A program made the translations under genes and the position numbers. Source: Pseudomonas sp. CHM02 (GTDB lineage: Bacteria; Pseudomonadota; Gammaproteobacteria; Pseudomonadales; Pseudomonadaceae). From it: a stretch of DNA of 64,000 nt. Positions 47,032 to 55,520 of this stretch are shown here, one piece after another; position 1 is the stretch's first letter, and each line of letters starts with the position of its first letter. The stretch lies in assembly GCF_000612585.1 (NCBI RefSeq), contig NZ_JFCA01000024.1:1-64000 (forward strand), read 5' to 3'. Below the pieces are notes generated by a model that searched no databases, had not been told where the DNA came from, and was given only the letters and a program-made list of their open reading frames with translations.

Positions 47032-47661
47032 TTAGTGCTCCTGTGGATAAAGGGTGGTGGTTTCGACGGTGTAGAGGCCGGCTGCCATAAAGGCGCGCCC
47101 TGAGGCCTCGACGCCTGCCAGCACGTTGGGATAGATCGTGGTGAGTTCGCCGCACAGCGTGGCGGCGCCGATGCTGTGGCGACCGGAGGCGCTCAGGCCC
47201 ACGGAGATCGACAGAATGTCGCGCTCGCTTTTGGCGTCGGCCAGGCGGCGGTCGAGTCGGGCATCGATGGTTTCGCTGTAGGGCAATTCGGTCCAGGCCC
47301 GTACGGCAAAGCTGTAGGGCACGCCGGGGGGTTGTTGCTCGTACCAGGCGCGCACTTCGGGGCTGAGTTGCAGGCCCTTGGCGGCGTTTTCCAGGGCTTG
47401 GCGGGTGCCAGCCTGGCGGGCGGTGGGCCAGGCGAGTTTGACCGTCAGGCGTTTCTCGGCCTCGGGCGCCGTGGTGCTCCATTCGTTCACCGCGCGGTCC
47501 GCTGCCAGGTAGGGCAAGAACGCTGCCGGTGTGCGATTTGGGTCCATCAACTGTGGGAACGGTGGTGTTACCCGCTCCAGCAACTGGCCGAAACCCAGGT
47601 CCAACCCTTTCTCCAGCGGTGAACTGTTGGCCGGCAACAGGCTCGCTTTAGGTTCACTCAT
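47032..47661 (-). CDS. Baseplate protein I
   Basis: A 209-residue homologue of P2 gpI, a baseplate wedge component (FPQLMDPNRTPAAFLPYLA near residue 35; QAGTRQALENAAKGLQL near 85). It overlaps gpJ by four bases and directly adjoins the fibre gene. Gene order V-W-J-I-fibre is exactly that of P2 and R-pyocins. Confidence 0.9.
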   Translation of the reverse strand: MSEPKASLLPANSSPLEKGLDLGFGQLLERVTPPFPQLMDPNRTPAAFLPYLAADRAVNEWSTTAPEAEKRLTVKLAWPTARQAGTRQALENAAKGLQLSPEVRAWYEQQPPGVPYSFAVRAWTELPYSETIDARLDRRLADAKSERDILSISVGLSASGRHSIGAATLCGELTTIYPNVLAGVEASGRAFMAAGLYTVETTTLYPQEH

Positions 47662-48653
47662 AGCGTGCGCACCTCCACCTCGACGCCCGTGCAGTACGGA
47701 GCCTGGAACGCCGTGCTGATGATCGGCTCCAGCGGTTCGAGGATCTGCAGCTGCACGGCGCCAGCGCTGTGGATGGCGTAGTCGATCCAGCTGGGGTCGA
47801 CTCGGCCTTCCAGGCGATGGCAGGAGTCGGCGTAGGTTTGCAGCAGCTGTTGCGCAGCGATTTGGGTCAACCCCGAATCCGGGCCGGCGTTGATCTTGGC
47901 CAGTACGCGAATCTTGTAGCGTTGAATCTGCGCGCCTTGGACGGTGACCAGGTCAGTCTCGGGTCTTACATCGGGCCGTGCGAAATGTCGCCGTACGCCG
48001 TCAAGCAAATCAGCAGACGCCGTGCCATCGCCGTCCCTTGAAAGCACAGTGACCATCACCTCGCCGGGGGCGGTGCGCCGGCCGTTGCCGTCCTTGACCT
48101 GGGCGGCGTAGCCGTCCGGCTCAAAGGTGTAGCTGACGGTGACCACGCCCGGTGTGGCGCTTTGCACCTTGACCGACGGTCGCTCGCCGAGGGTGAACAC
48201 CTCGCGACGGTATTGCATGCGCGAGCCTGCCGCCGGGGCATGAGGGGCCAGGTAGTAACGCAGGCGAGCATCGTCGTCGCTTTCCAGCGTCGGCGGCACC
48301 GGTGGGAAGGCAGCCGGGTCACCGGGATCGAGCACCTGGCGCTCCAGCCCCATGTCGGCCAGGCGTGCATCCAGGTTGCTGCCGGTGGCCCACCACGCCA
48401 GCATCTGTTTGATGCGGGCGTTGTACTTGCGCTCGTGGGTTTGCAAGCGCACGCAAAACGCTTCCAGGGCCAGGGTCAGCAGCTCGCTTTCATTGTCGAG
48501 GCTGACCTTGAGTTTGGCCGCGTTTTGCGGCGCTCGGGTGGCGACGTAGTCGACGACGAAGGCCTTGAACTCGGCCAACAACGGTTCGAACTCGTCCACC
48601 GCGATGATGGCCGGTTCCGCCAGTTGGTTCTGGCCAGGGATCAACATGCTCAT
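47658..48653 (-). CDS. Baseplate protein J
   Basis: A 331-residue baseplate wedge protein of the gpJ family. The central LTLALEAFCVRLQTHERKYN and the MLAWWATGSNLDARLADMGL region are characteristic. It overlaps both gpW (four bases) and gpI (four bases), so V-W-J-I are closely coupled. The length is close to that of P2 gpJ (about 300). Confidence 0.92.
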   Translation of the reverse strand: MSMLIPGQNQLAEPAIIAVDEFEPLLAEFKAFVVDYVATRAPQNAAKLKVSLDNESELLTLALEAFCVRLQTHERKYNARIKQMLAWWATGSNLDARLADMGLERQVLDPGDPAAFPPVPPTLESDDDARLRYYLAPHAPAAGSRMQYRREVFTLGERPSVKVQSATPGVVTVSYTFEPDGYAAQVKDGNGRRTAPGEVMVTVLSRDGDGTASADLLDGVRRHFARPDVRPETDLVTVQGAQIQRYKIRVLAKINAGPDSGLTQIAAQQLLQTYADSCHRLEGRVDPSWIDYAIHSAGAVQLQILEPLEPIISTAFQAPYCTGVEVEVRTL

Positions 48654-48982
48654 GTCACGACCTCGAAGGATTGTTGGCGGTTTTTCCAGGTGCCGGCGAA
48701 GCGCAGCAACAAGCCGGCACCCTGGCGAGTGGCGACGATGACCTGGGGTTGAAAGTCGGCGATACCGTTCTGGGCGTTATAGAACGCTTGGGCGGCGTGG
48801 CTCTGAGCGAGGATCAGCAGGTCATCGCCAAGGTTCTGGCCGAGCAGTTGCGGGATCAACGAGCCGTACAGCGGGCGCTTCTGGCGGGTGCCTGCAGGAG
48901 TGGTCAGCGCTCGGGTGGCGCGCTGCACGAATTGCAGCCAGTCATCGACGGCTGCCCCGGTGTTCCTATCGATTCCGATCAT
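48650..48982 (-). CDS. Baseplate protein W (gp25 family)
   Basis: A 110-residue gpW/gp25-like baseplate wedge protein that in contractile systems starts sheath assembly. The family core is seen as RQKRPLYGSLIPQLLGQNLG; residues 80-110 form the C-terminal strands. It lies nine bases after gpV. Confidence 0.9.
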   Translation of the reverse strand: MIGIDRNTGAAVDDWLQFVQRATRALTTPAGTRQKRPLYGSLIPQLLGQNLGDDLLILAQSHAAQAFYNAQNGIADFQPQVIVATRQGAGLLLRFAGTWKNRQQSFEVVT

Positions 48983-48991
48983 GGCAAATCC

Positions 48992-49603
48992 TTATGCGCG
49001 ACTGATCACGCGACCCTGGTGATCCACCACCAGGCCGCTTAAATGCACGCCCGCAGCATCCAGCACCAAGCCGGTGGCGCCGAGTTGCAGGGTGATGCTC
49101 TGGGCGTTCATGGACAGGCTGGCGGCACCGACGTTGACGTCGACCTGCTCGCGGGAGCCGCTGAACGTGGTTGGGCCGTTAACCCAGTTGAAGATATGGC
49201 GAGCGTCGTCGTAGTCGCTTTGAGTGCCGTCCTGATGGCGACGCCGCGTCAGCGACGCAACGCCGGACACGGGCGGAAAAAGACTACTGTTGAGGCCGAA
49301 CAACGCCACGGACTGCGCGCCGCCTTCCCCGCCGCCATAATTAAGCAGCAGGCACTGTTCGCCCACTGAAGGGATGCGGGTTTCGGTCTGCGCCCCAGCG
49401 CTCGGGTTGAAAAACTTGATCGCCGGGCTGAGCAAGTCCCCGTGGCTGACTTTGCAGGTATTGCTGGCGGCGTCGACCTCCTGGCACACGCCAATCCGGC
49501 AAAAGCTTTCGGCGCGTCGATACAGGTCCTCCAACTGGGCTTCCATTTCCGCCAGGCGTTCGACAATCGGCCCCAGTTGCATGCGTAGCAATGCATCGAA
49601 CAT
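48992..49603 (-). CDS. Baseplate spike protein V
   Basis: A 203-residue homologue of P2 gpV, the trimeric central spike. An N-terminal helix (VERLAEMEAQLEDLYRRAES) leads to an OB-fold (CQEVDAASNTCKVSHGDL) and a beta-helical tip (LSMNAQSITLQLGATGLVLD). Its C-terminus ends VISRA and lacks the HxH iron-binding motif that I would expect in a longer spike, so the tip may be capped otherwise. Confidence 0.88.
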   Translation of the reverse strand: MFDALLRMQLGPIVERLAEMEAQLEDLYRRAESFCRIGVCQEVDAASNTCKVSHGDLLSPAIKFFNPSAGAQTETRIPSVGEQCLLLNYGGGEGGAQSVALFGLNSSLFPPVSGVASLTRRRHQDGTQSDYDDARHIFNWVNGPTTFSGSREQVDVNVGAASLSMNAQSITLQLGATGLVLDAAGVHLSGLVVDHQGRVISRA

Positions 49604-49606
49604 GGA

Positions 49607-50122
49607 CTACTCCTGCAATGGGCGGTATTGATCCGGATCGTCGATATTCGTGACTTCCCAAGTGCAGGCAAACAGCGGTTTGCCTGTGGGATCTTCGAGC
49701 AGCACTGGGCCGAAGTAGAGGTTCTGGGTGAAGGAAACAGTCCAGGTGTCGTAGTCCGTTTCCGAACCGGTGAGCGCGGAAGGTGCCGCGACAATCGCGG
49801 TGGGCAGGTCGCACTGTTCAGGGGGCAGGCCCCAGCGATTGTCCAGGGCCAGGTCCATCAGTTGGCTGGCCAGGTCGCAGGCATCGAAGGGTGCCGAGCC
49901 GCTCGCGACCATGGCCTTGAGTGAAACCGACAAGGCGTGCGCCTTGCGCCCGGCGAGGGAGCGAACGCCGGGGCCGTTGCGCTCCACGCTGATCAAAATG
50001 CCGGTTTTATCGCCCGTGTCGGAAAAGTCCTGGTGATTACCTACCCGCAGCTGTGGGAACGCGCTCTTCAGCGCATCTCCAATGGCCATGGGCAGTTGTG
50101 ACGGTTTTTCGATTAGTGTCAT
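49607..50122 (-). CDS. Tailocin protein of tail-terminator type, uncertain
   Basis: A 171-residue protein between holin and spike. It begins IEKPSQLPMAIGDALKSAFP, and the overall pattern (a small alpha/beta protein with QLMDLALDNRWG and a TWTVSFTQNLYFG near the end) is similar to Mu gp37-like or tail-terminator-type proteins. I cannot be certain. AAGGA precedes the ATG. It is the first structural gene of the tailocin. Confidence 0.6.
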   Translation of the reverse strand: MTLIEKPSQLPMAIGDALKSAFPQLRVGNHQDFSDTGDKTGILISVERNGPGVRSLAGRKAHALSVSLKAMVASGSAPFDACDLASQLMDLALDNRWGLPPEQCDLPTAIVAAPSALTGSETDYDTWTVSFTQNLYFGPVLLEDPTGKPLFACTWEVTNIDDPDQYRPLQE

Positions 50123-50143
50123 CTGCTTGCATCCTTGCAGCGG

Positions 50144-50488
50144 TTACTGCTGATCCGGGCGAGAGGTCGGGGCCTCGTTGACCCCGATGCGCTTGGCCGC
50201 CCAGCGTTCATAAAGGCCGACGGCCACGTCCGCGCCGGCCATGGCTGTCAGGCAACCAATGGCGCCGGCGGTCCAGATCGACATGCCCGCGGCGTAGCAC
50301 AGCATCAATGCCGAGACTCCGCAGACCATGCATGCCCCGGACCGAAGTGCCAGGCGCCGTACCAGGGACCAGCCACGGGCGCCCTCCTTGTCGGCGCGCC
50401 ACATTTCGCCAGACACCCCACCGATCAGGGCCAGTACGATCACCAGCCAGATAGGCATTTCCGCTAACGCTTGCTGCTCGTTTGTCAT
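50144..50488 (-). CDS. Holin
   Basis: A 114-residue protein with two to three transmembrane segments (IWLVIVLALIGGVSG; SGACMVCGVSALMLCYAAG; ACVTAMAGAD-like third segment) and charged ends. It is of the phage-holin type seen in Pseudomonas tailocins. It forms membrane lesions that let the endolysin reach the wall. AGGAGG lies close to its ATG. It is the first gene of the operon, far from the endolysin at the other end, so the lysis genes are split. Confidence 0.82.
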   Translation of the reverse strand: MTNEQQALAEMPIWLVIVLALIGGVSGEMWRADKEGARGWSLVRRLALRSGACMVCGVSALMLCYAAGMSIWTAGAIGCLTAMAGADVAVGLYERWAAKRIGVNEAPTSRPDQQ

Positions 50489-50924
50489 GTCACGCCTCCT
50501 GGCTGAGCACTACCGGCAAAGGGCCGGTTCTTGGGTAAATCCATTTATAGGTCGGCATTCCAAAAAGCCCGGTTGCCCGGGCTTTTCAGTAATGATGTCC
50601 TCGGTCTTTCGACGCTACTGGCGCGGTACGGACCTTTCCTCAATGTTTTTCCGACCACGATCCCTGTCTGCCGGATAACTGCTTCTAGTGCTTTACGCTG
50701 CACACCCGGGTCAGTTGCCAACCCTCTGAACCGTTATTAGGCCGGTTCATCGCTGCCTGTTCTTGAAGCGGTAAAACTAAAGAGCGTCGGCATCCTTGCC
50801 GGTGTTGCCTGGCATCCCTGCCATCGCTCTGATGGCGTCCTTGCCGATGTTGCGTGCCTTCCTTGTGTTGACTGGCAGCATCCTTGCCGCCTTCACCAGG
50901 CCTCGCTTGGCTGGCTTGAGATGA
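50489..50924 (-). other. Tailocin leader region with no confident gene
   Basis: The roughly 430 bases between the tailocin promoter and the holin gene hold short imperfect repeats of GGCAAGGATGCC type (50785-50885), a strong terminator (50562-50586) and a second hairpin (50514-50530). A 34-codon frame (50777-50881, minus) covers the repeats with a repeated GKDA motif. I see no recognisable protein. Confidence 0.5.
50562..50586. terminator. Intrinsic terminator in the tailocin leader
   Basis: AAAAGCCCGG-TTGC-CCGGGCTTTT is a perfect 10-base stem with A/T flanks, able to work on both strands. It lies about 340 bases downstream of the tailocin promoter and about 75 before the holin ATG. Confidence 0.85.
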
Positions 50925-50953
50925 AGAATATGCATGTATGCATATACAGTCAA
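50925..50953 (-). promoter_or_regulatory. Tailocin operon promoter
   Basis: On the minus strand TTGACT (50953-50948) is followed after exactly 17 bases by TATTCT (50930-50925), close to the sigma70 consensus. Transcription would start near 50918 and run toward the holin. The operator at 50930-50943 lies inside its spacer. Confidence 0.8.
50930..50943. promoter_or_regulatory. Repressor operator O1
   Basis: ATGCAT-GT-ATGCAT, extended to a perfect ATATGCAT inverted repeat at 50928-50945. It fills the -35/-10 spacer of the tailocin promoter. Confidence 0.75.
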
Positions 50954-50966
50954 TGCACAAATGCAT
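50953..50966. promoter_or_regulatory. Repressor operator O2
   Basis: ATGCAC-AA-ATGCAT, one base from the O1 pattern; touches the -35 element. Confidence 0.7.
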
Positions 50967-50983
50967 TTATTTTTAACATAGTA

Positions 50984-50997
50984 ATGCATGGATGCAT
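50984..50997. promoter_or_regulatory. Repressor operator O3
   Basis: ATGCAT-GG-ATGCAT, about 30 bases upstream of the -35 element. Confidence 0.7.
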
Positions 50998-51040
50998 TTG
51001 CGGCCTTGTGGGCAGCAGGTTGAGTGGTTTTTCACAGGCG

Positions 51041-51066
51041 AAAAAAAGCCCGCTTTTTGGCGGGCC
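51041..51066 (-). terminator. Terminator of the repressor gene
   Basis: GCCCGC-CAAAAA-GCGGGC with a seven-T tail on the minus strand, about 20 bases past the repressor stop; isolates the repressor transcript from the tailocin promoter. Confidence 0.9.
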
Positions 51067-51084
51067 TTGTCTTACAGAAGAAGG

Positions 51085-51819
51085 TTAACGAGCGTACATG
51101 CCCCACCAGAACACATGGCCGAGGATGCTGATCTGCTCATCCTGGATGTCCTGGAAGCTGTAGTCCTCATCCGGGTGCTCATCGCGATTGAAACTGCGCA
51201 GGCGAATCCCGGAAGGTAGGCGATAGAGCTGTTTCACGCGCAGCTGGCCATTGTGATTGATGGCATACAGGTCACCATCGACGATGTCACCAATGCCACT
51301 CTTGCCCGCATTCACCCCGACCGTTGCGCCATCGCGCAGCACCGGCAACATACTGTTGCCGCGCACCGTCACGCACTTGGCCTGGTCGAACTGCACACCG
51401 TTATGCCGCAGGCTGCGCTTGCCGAACCGCAGGCTGGCCTTCTCGCTTTCCTCGATGACGAATCTTCCTGATCCAGCAGCCAATTCAACCTCACGCAGAA
51501 AGGGGATCGACACCTCGTCGTCATTCACGGGGGTGTCGTCGTCCCACAGGCTTATATCCTTGAGTTCCGAATGCATCGGGTCGCGCCCGTCATCGCGCAA
51601 AGCCCCCACCGCCGCGCGCCCGCGCAAGTGGTCGGTGCTGACGCGGAAGTATTCGGCGATGCGTGAGATGTGCTTGTCCGACGGATCGACGATCTTGCCG
51701 CTGAGGATCCGGGACAGCGTGGATTGAGGCACGCCGGTACGCCGGTGAAGCTCCGTGGGGGAGATCCGGTCGCGGTCCAGCAGTTCTCTTAAGACGATAG
51801 AAACGTTGCGTTTTTGCAT
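51085..51819 (-). CDS. Tailocin repressor, S24 (LexA/CI-like) self-cleaving regulator
   Basis: A 244-residue repressor with an N-terminal helix-turn-helix (SPTELHRRTGVPQSTLSRIL, about residues 20-39) and a C-terminal S24 peptidase domain. The catalytic Ser156 (RGNSMLPV), Lys196 (LRVKQLY) and a probable Ala115-Gly116 cleavage site (ELAAGSG) are all present, so DNA damage and RecA should inactivate it. It corresponds to PrtR of R-pyocins. I chose the ATG at 51819; it has no good ribosome site, hinting at low or leaderless expression. No PrtN-type activator gene is found nearby. Confidence 0.9.
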   Translation of the reverse strand: MQKRNVSIVLRELLDRDRISPTELHRRTGVPQSTLSRILSGKIVDPSDKHISRIAEYFRVSTDHLRGRAAVGALRDDGRDPMHSELKDISLWDDDTPVNDDEVSIPFLREVELAAGSGRFVIEESEKASLRFGKRSLRHNGVQFDQAKCVTVRGNSMLPVLRDGATVGVNAGKSGIGDIVDGDLYAINHNGQLRVKQLYRLPSGIRLRSFNRDEHPDEDYSFQDIQDEQISILGHVFWWGMYAR

Positions 51820-51855
51820 AATGCGGATAGTGACGGGAGTTTTGGGGGTTGGCAA

Positions 51856-51880
51856 ATGCTAATTTGCATATTGTATGCAT
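51856..51880. promoter_or_regulatory. Operator before the repressor gene
   Basis: ATGCTA-AT-TTGCAT (51856-51869) is a variant of the tailocin operator, followed by a further ATGCAT half-site at 51875-51880. It also contains the perfect inverted repeat TGCATA-TTG-TATGCA. It probably mediates autoregulation. Confidence 0.6.
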
Positions 51881-52082
51881 TTACTCGGCCGCTCCCTCGC
51901 CACAGTTGCGATGCGCCTACTTGAGTGATCAGTATCAGGGCGGCATCGCTTTTGCGTTTTACCTATCTGTTTGCGACCTGCGAACCGCCGACCTCGCGTG
52001 TTAACCTTGCCGCCATCGCAAAAAATGCTGGGCCAAGCGCCCCCTTTGCCCCATCACTTTCAACGAATTTGCCTACGACCCA

Positions 52083-54674
52083 ATGAGTAAAAACACGTCC
52101 GATCTGTCCTCCCACACCCCGATGATGCAGCAGTACTGGCGCCTCAAAAACCAGCACCCTGATCAGTTGATGTTCTATCGCATGGGCGATTTCTACGAGA
52201 TCTTCTACGAAGACGCGAAGAAGGCCGCCAAGTTGCTGGATATCACCCTGACCGCGCGTGGGCAGTCGGCGGGGCAGTCGATTCCGATGTGTGGGATTCC
52301 TTACCATTCGCTGGAAGGTTACCTGGTCAAGCTGGTGAAGCTGGGCGAGTCGGTGGTGATCTGTGAGCAGATCGGCGACCCGGCCACGAGCAAGGGGCCG
52401 GTGGAACGTCAGGTGGTGCGCATTATTACGCCGGGGACGGTGAGTGATGAGGCGTTACTGGATGAGCGTCGCGATAACCTGATCGCGGCGGTGTTGGGCG
52501 ATGAGCGTCTGTTCGGGCTGTCGGTGCTGGATATCACCAGTGGCAACTTCACGGTGCTGGAGATCAAGGGCTGGGAGAACCTGCTGGCGGAGCTGGAGCG
52601 CATCAATCCGGTGGAGTTGTTGATCCCGGATGATTGGCCGAAGGATCTGCCGGCAGAAAAACGCCGTGGGGCCAAGCGCCGTGCACCGTGGGATTTCGAG
52701 CGTGACTCGGCGCTGAAAAGTCTGTGCCAGCAGTTCTCGGTGCAGGACCTCAAAGGTTTCGGTTGCGAAACCCTGACCCTGGCCATCGGCGCCGCCGGTT
52801 GCCTGCTGGGCTATGCCAAGGAAACCCAGCGCACCGCACTGCCGCACTTGCGCAGCCTGCGCCATGAGCGGCTGGACGATACCGTGGTGCTCGATGGCGC
52901 CAGCCGTCGCAACCTGGAGCTGGATACCAACCTGGCCGGTGGTCGCGATAACACCTTGCAATCGGTGGTCGACCGTTGCCAGACCGCCATGGGCAGTCGC
53001 TTGTTGACTCGCTGGCTGAACCGTCCGCTGCGGGACCTGGCGGTGCTGCAAGCGCGCCAGTCTTCTATTACCTGCCTGCTGGACGGCTATCGTTTTGAAA
53101 AACTGCAGCCACAGCTGAAGGAAATCGGCGATATCGAACGCATCCTCGCGCGGATCGGCCTGCGTAACGCGCGGCCTCGTGACCTGGCGCGCCTGCGTGA
53201 TGCCCTCGGGGCCTTGCCACAACTGCAAGGGGCGATGACCGAGCTGGATACCCCGCACCTGCAACAGCTTGCGGTTACCGCTGGCACCTACCCGGAACTG
53301 GCGGCGCTGCTGGAAAAAGCCATCATCGACAACCCACCGGCAATCATCCGTGACGGCGGCGTTCTCAAGACCGGTTACGACAGTGAACTGGATGAGCTGC
53401 AGTCCCTGAGCGAAAACGCCGGGCAGTTCCTGATCGATCTGGAAGCCCGCGAAAAAGCCCGCACCGGCCTGGCCAACTTGAAGGTCGGCTATAACCGCGT
53501 GCATGGCTACTTCATTGAGTTGCCGAGCAAGCAGGCAGAGTCCGCGCCAATCGACTATCAACGCCGCCAGACCCTCAAAGGTGCCGAGCGCTTTATCACC
53601 CCGGAACTGAAAGAGTTCGAAGACAAGGCACTGTCGGCCAAGAGCCGCGCCCTGGCCCGGGAAAAGATGCTCTATGAAAACCTGCTTGAAGACCTGATCA
53701 GCCAACTGGCGCCGCTGCAGGACACCGCCGCCGCGCTGGCCGAACTGGATGTGCTGAGCAACCTGGCCGAACGTGCGCTGAACCTTGACCTGAACTGCCC
53801 GCGCTTTGTCAGCGAGCCGTGCATGCGCATTGTGCAAGGTCGCCACCCGGTTGTAGAACAGGTGTTGACCACGCCGTTCGTCGCCAACGACCTGTCGTTG
53901 GACGACGACACCCGCATGCTGGTGATTACCGGTCCGAACATGGGCGGTAAATCCACTTATATGCGCCAGACCGCATTGATCGTGCTGCTGGCGCATATCG
54001 GCAGTTTTGTGCCGGCGGCCAGTTGCGAGCTGTCCCTGGTGGACCGTATTTTCACCCGGATCGGTTCCAGCGATGACCTGGCCGGTGGCCGTTCGACCTT
54101 TATGGTGGAAATGAGCGAGACCGCCAACATCCTGCACAACGCCACCGAACGCAGCCTGGTGCTGATGGACGAAGTGGGCCGCGGCACCAGTACCTTCGAC
54201 GGCCTGTCCCTGGCCTGGGCTGCGGCCGAGCGCCTGGCGCATTTGCGCGCCTACACGCTGTTTGCCACGCACTACTTCGAGCTCACCGTATTGCCGGAAA
54301 GCGAGCCGCTGGTCGCCAACGTGCATCTGAATGCCACCGAGCACAACGAGCGTATCGTGTTCCTGCACCACGTGCTGCCAGGGCCGGCCAGCCAGAGTTA
54401 CGGCTTGGCCGTGGCCCAGCTGGCCGGCGTGCCGAACGATGTGATCACGCGTGCCCGCGAGCACCTCAGCCGCCTGGAAACCACGGCCCTGCCTCACGAA
54501 ACCGTGGTGGCCAGTCCGAAGAAAACCAGCAGCAAAGCCAGCGCGCCACACCAGAGCGATATGTTTGCCAGCCTGCCCCACCCTGTGCTGGATGAGTTGG
54601 CTAAACTTGACTTGGACGACTTGACGCCTCGAAAAGCGCTCGAAATGTTATATGCACTTAAGACTCGGATATAA
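52083..54674 (+). CDS. mutS: DNA mismatch repair protein MutS
   Basis: MutS recognises base mismatches and starts repair. The 863-residue protein has the N-terminal mismatch-binding motif ([19 protein letters not shown], with the stacking Phe and the Glu), connector, lever and clamp domains. The ATPase has Walker [14 protein letters not shown] (about residues 617-629), a [12 protein letters not shown] signature, and a C-terminal tail with the [11 protein letters not shown] beta-clamp-like motif. It marks the mutS side of the tailocin insertion site. The ATG at 52083 has no strong ribosome site. Confidence 0.97.
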   Translation: MSKNTSDLSSHTPMMQQYWRLKNQHPDQLMFYRMGDFYEIFYEDAKKAAKLLDITLTARGQSAGQSIPMCGIPYHSLEGYLVKLVKLGESVVICEQIGDPATSKGPVERQVVRIITPGTVSDEALLDERRDNLIAAVLGDERLFGLSVLDITSGNFTVLEIKGWENLLAELERINPVELLIPDDWPKDLPAEKRRGAKRRAPWDFERDSALKSLCQQFSVQDLKGFGCETLTLAIGAAGCLLGYAKETQRTALPHLRSLRHERLDDTVVLDGASRRNLELDTNLAGGRDNTLQSVVDRCQTAMGSRLLTRWLNRPLRDLAVLQARQSSITCLLDGYRFEKLQPQLKEIGDIERILARIGLRNARPRDLARLRDALGALPQLQGAMTELDTPHLQQLAVTAGTYPELAALLEKAIIDNPPAIIRDGGVLKTGYDSELDELQSLSENAGQFLIDLEAREKARTGLANLKVGYNRVHGYFIELPSKQAESAPIDYQRRQTLKGAERFITPELKEFEDKALSAKSRALAREKMLYENLLEDLISQLAPLQDTAAALAELDVLSNLAERALNLDLNCPRFVSEPCMRIVQGRHPVVEQVLTTPFVANDLSLDDDTRMLVITGPNMGGKSTYMRQTALIVLLAHIGSFVPAASCELSLVDRIFTRIGSSDDLAGGRSTFMVEMSETANILHNATERSLVLMDEVGRGTSTFDGLSLAWAAAERLAHLRAYTLFATHYFELTVLPESEPLVANVHLNATEHNERIVFLHHVLPGPASQSYGLAVAQLAGVPNDVITRAREHLSRLETTALPHETVVASPKKTSSKASAPHQSDMFASLPHPVLDELAKLDLDDLTPRKALEMLYALKTRI

Positions 54675-54816
54675 CGCTGACGCGTGCAAGCTGGTAGACT
54701 CTCGCGCGGTTTGGGATGCTGCAGGCTCTTAGCCTGGCCTGCAGACTATCGCTCCCGAACCTCGCGAGCCCTGCCACAAAGGGTTTCGCTGCCGCCGCCT
54801 GAGGAGAAAATTAGAA

Positions 54817-55140
54817 ATGACCTTCGTCGTCACCGACAACTGCATCAAGTGCAAGTACACCGACTGCGTAGAAGTATGTCCGGTGGACTGCTTCTACGAA
54901 GGCCCGAACTTCCTGGTTATCCACCCGGATGAGTGCATCGATTGCGCCCTGTGTGAGCCTGAGTGCCCGGCCGTCGCTATTTTCTCCGAGGACGAAGTCC
55001 CGGCAGAGATGCAGGAATTTATTCAGTTGAACGTCGAGCTGGCGGAAATCTGGCCGAACATCACTGAACGCAAGGACCCGATGCCGGATGCCGCGGAATG
55101 GGATGGCAAAAAAGGTAAGATTGCAGACCTTGAACGCTGA
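54817..55140 (+). CDS. fdxA: Seven-iron ferredoxin FdxA
   Basis: A 107-residue ferredoxin with one [3Fe-4S] and one [4Fe-4S] cluster, shown by two Cys groups in the first 50 residues ([17 protein letters not shown] and [12 protein letters not shown]). It is a small electron carrier with a long C-terminal helix tail, as in Azotobacter FdI. It has an AGGAGA ribosome site and its own terminator. Confidence 0.95.
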   Translation: MTFVVTDNCIKCKYTDCVEVCPVDCFYEGPNFLVIHPDECIDCALCEPECPAVAIFSEDEVPAEMQEFIQLNVELAEIWPNITERKDPMPDAAEWDGKKGKIADLER

Positions 55141-55154
55141 TAGCGTCGCCTCCC

Positions 55155-55178
55155 AAAAGGCCCCTTGCGGGCCTTTTT
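55155..55178 (+). terminator. fdxA terminator
   Basis: AAAAGGCCC-CTTGC-GGGCCTTTTT, 15 bases after the fdxA stop. Confidence 0.9.
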
Positions 55179-55214
55179 GCGTTTCTGGGAGGTGGGTTTC
55201 ACTTTCCTGCAGGC

Positions 55215-55346
55215 AAAAAAAAGGGGCGGTTTGACCCGCCCACATTTTTTCCCTAGTCCCTGTATTCCTTTTCATCATCCTGATGAATCGCATCCTGCGA
55301 CGTTCCTTCGAACCATCGTTCCTTGATGGCTGTGCCAATCCGTGGA
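55215..55346 (-). ncRNA. rsmZ: Small regulatory RNA RsmZ
   Basis: RsmZ sequesters the translational repressors RsmA/RsmE and is the output of the GacS/GacA system. On the minus strand I read a transcript beginning near TGTCCACGGATTGGCACAGCC, with eight GGA motifs, several in hairpin loops (ATCAAGGAACGAT, TCGCAGGATGCGA, TCATCAGGATGATGA). It ends in a GGGCGG/CCGCCC terminator with eight T. The sequence matches what I recall of rsmZ from P. fluorescens CHA0. Position next to fdxA is also as expected. The 5' end is estimated from that comparison. Confidence 0.93.
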
Positions 55347-55354
55347 CACAGGGC

Positions 55355-55382
55355 TGATCTTAGAGAGTTCCAACGTAAGTTC
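55355..55382 (-). promoter_or_regulatory. rsmZ promoter
   Basis: TTGAAC (55382-55377) and TAAGAT (55360-55355) on the minus strand, 16 bases apart, just upstream of rsmZ. Confidence 0.75.
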
Positions 55383-55520
55383 AACGGGATTTAACTGGGT
55401 GACGGACCGTCTCCAGCGCTCAAGGCTGTATAAATAATTGTTATTTTTCAATCGGATAGAAAATACTCTCGCACTTTTGAGACGCTCCGGGACGGAAAAA
55501 AAACCAAACACTTACGAAAA

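Noticed and set aside
50531..50740. 69-codon plus-strand ORF in the tailocin leader
   Set aside because: It spans the terminator hairpin antisense to the tailocin transcript and has no recognisable domain.
50685..50966. 93-codon minus-strand ORF starting in the promoter
   Set aside because: Its start lies upstream of the predicted transcription start and it shares DNA with operators; low-complexity translation.
38273..51819. Intact prophage
   Set aside because: No capsid, portal, terminase, integrase or replication genes, and no flanking direct repeats that I could see.
55275..55511. 78-codon minus-strand ORF over rsmZ
   Set aside because: The DNA is fully explained by rsmZ, its promoter and upstream region; the peptide has no family features.
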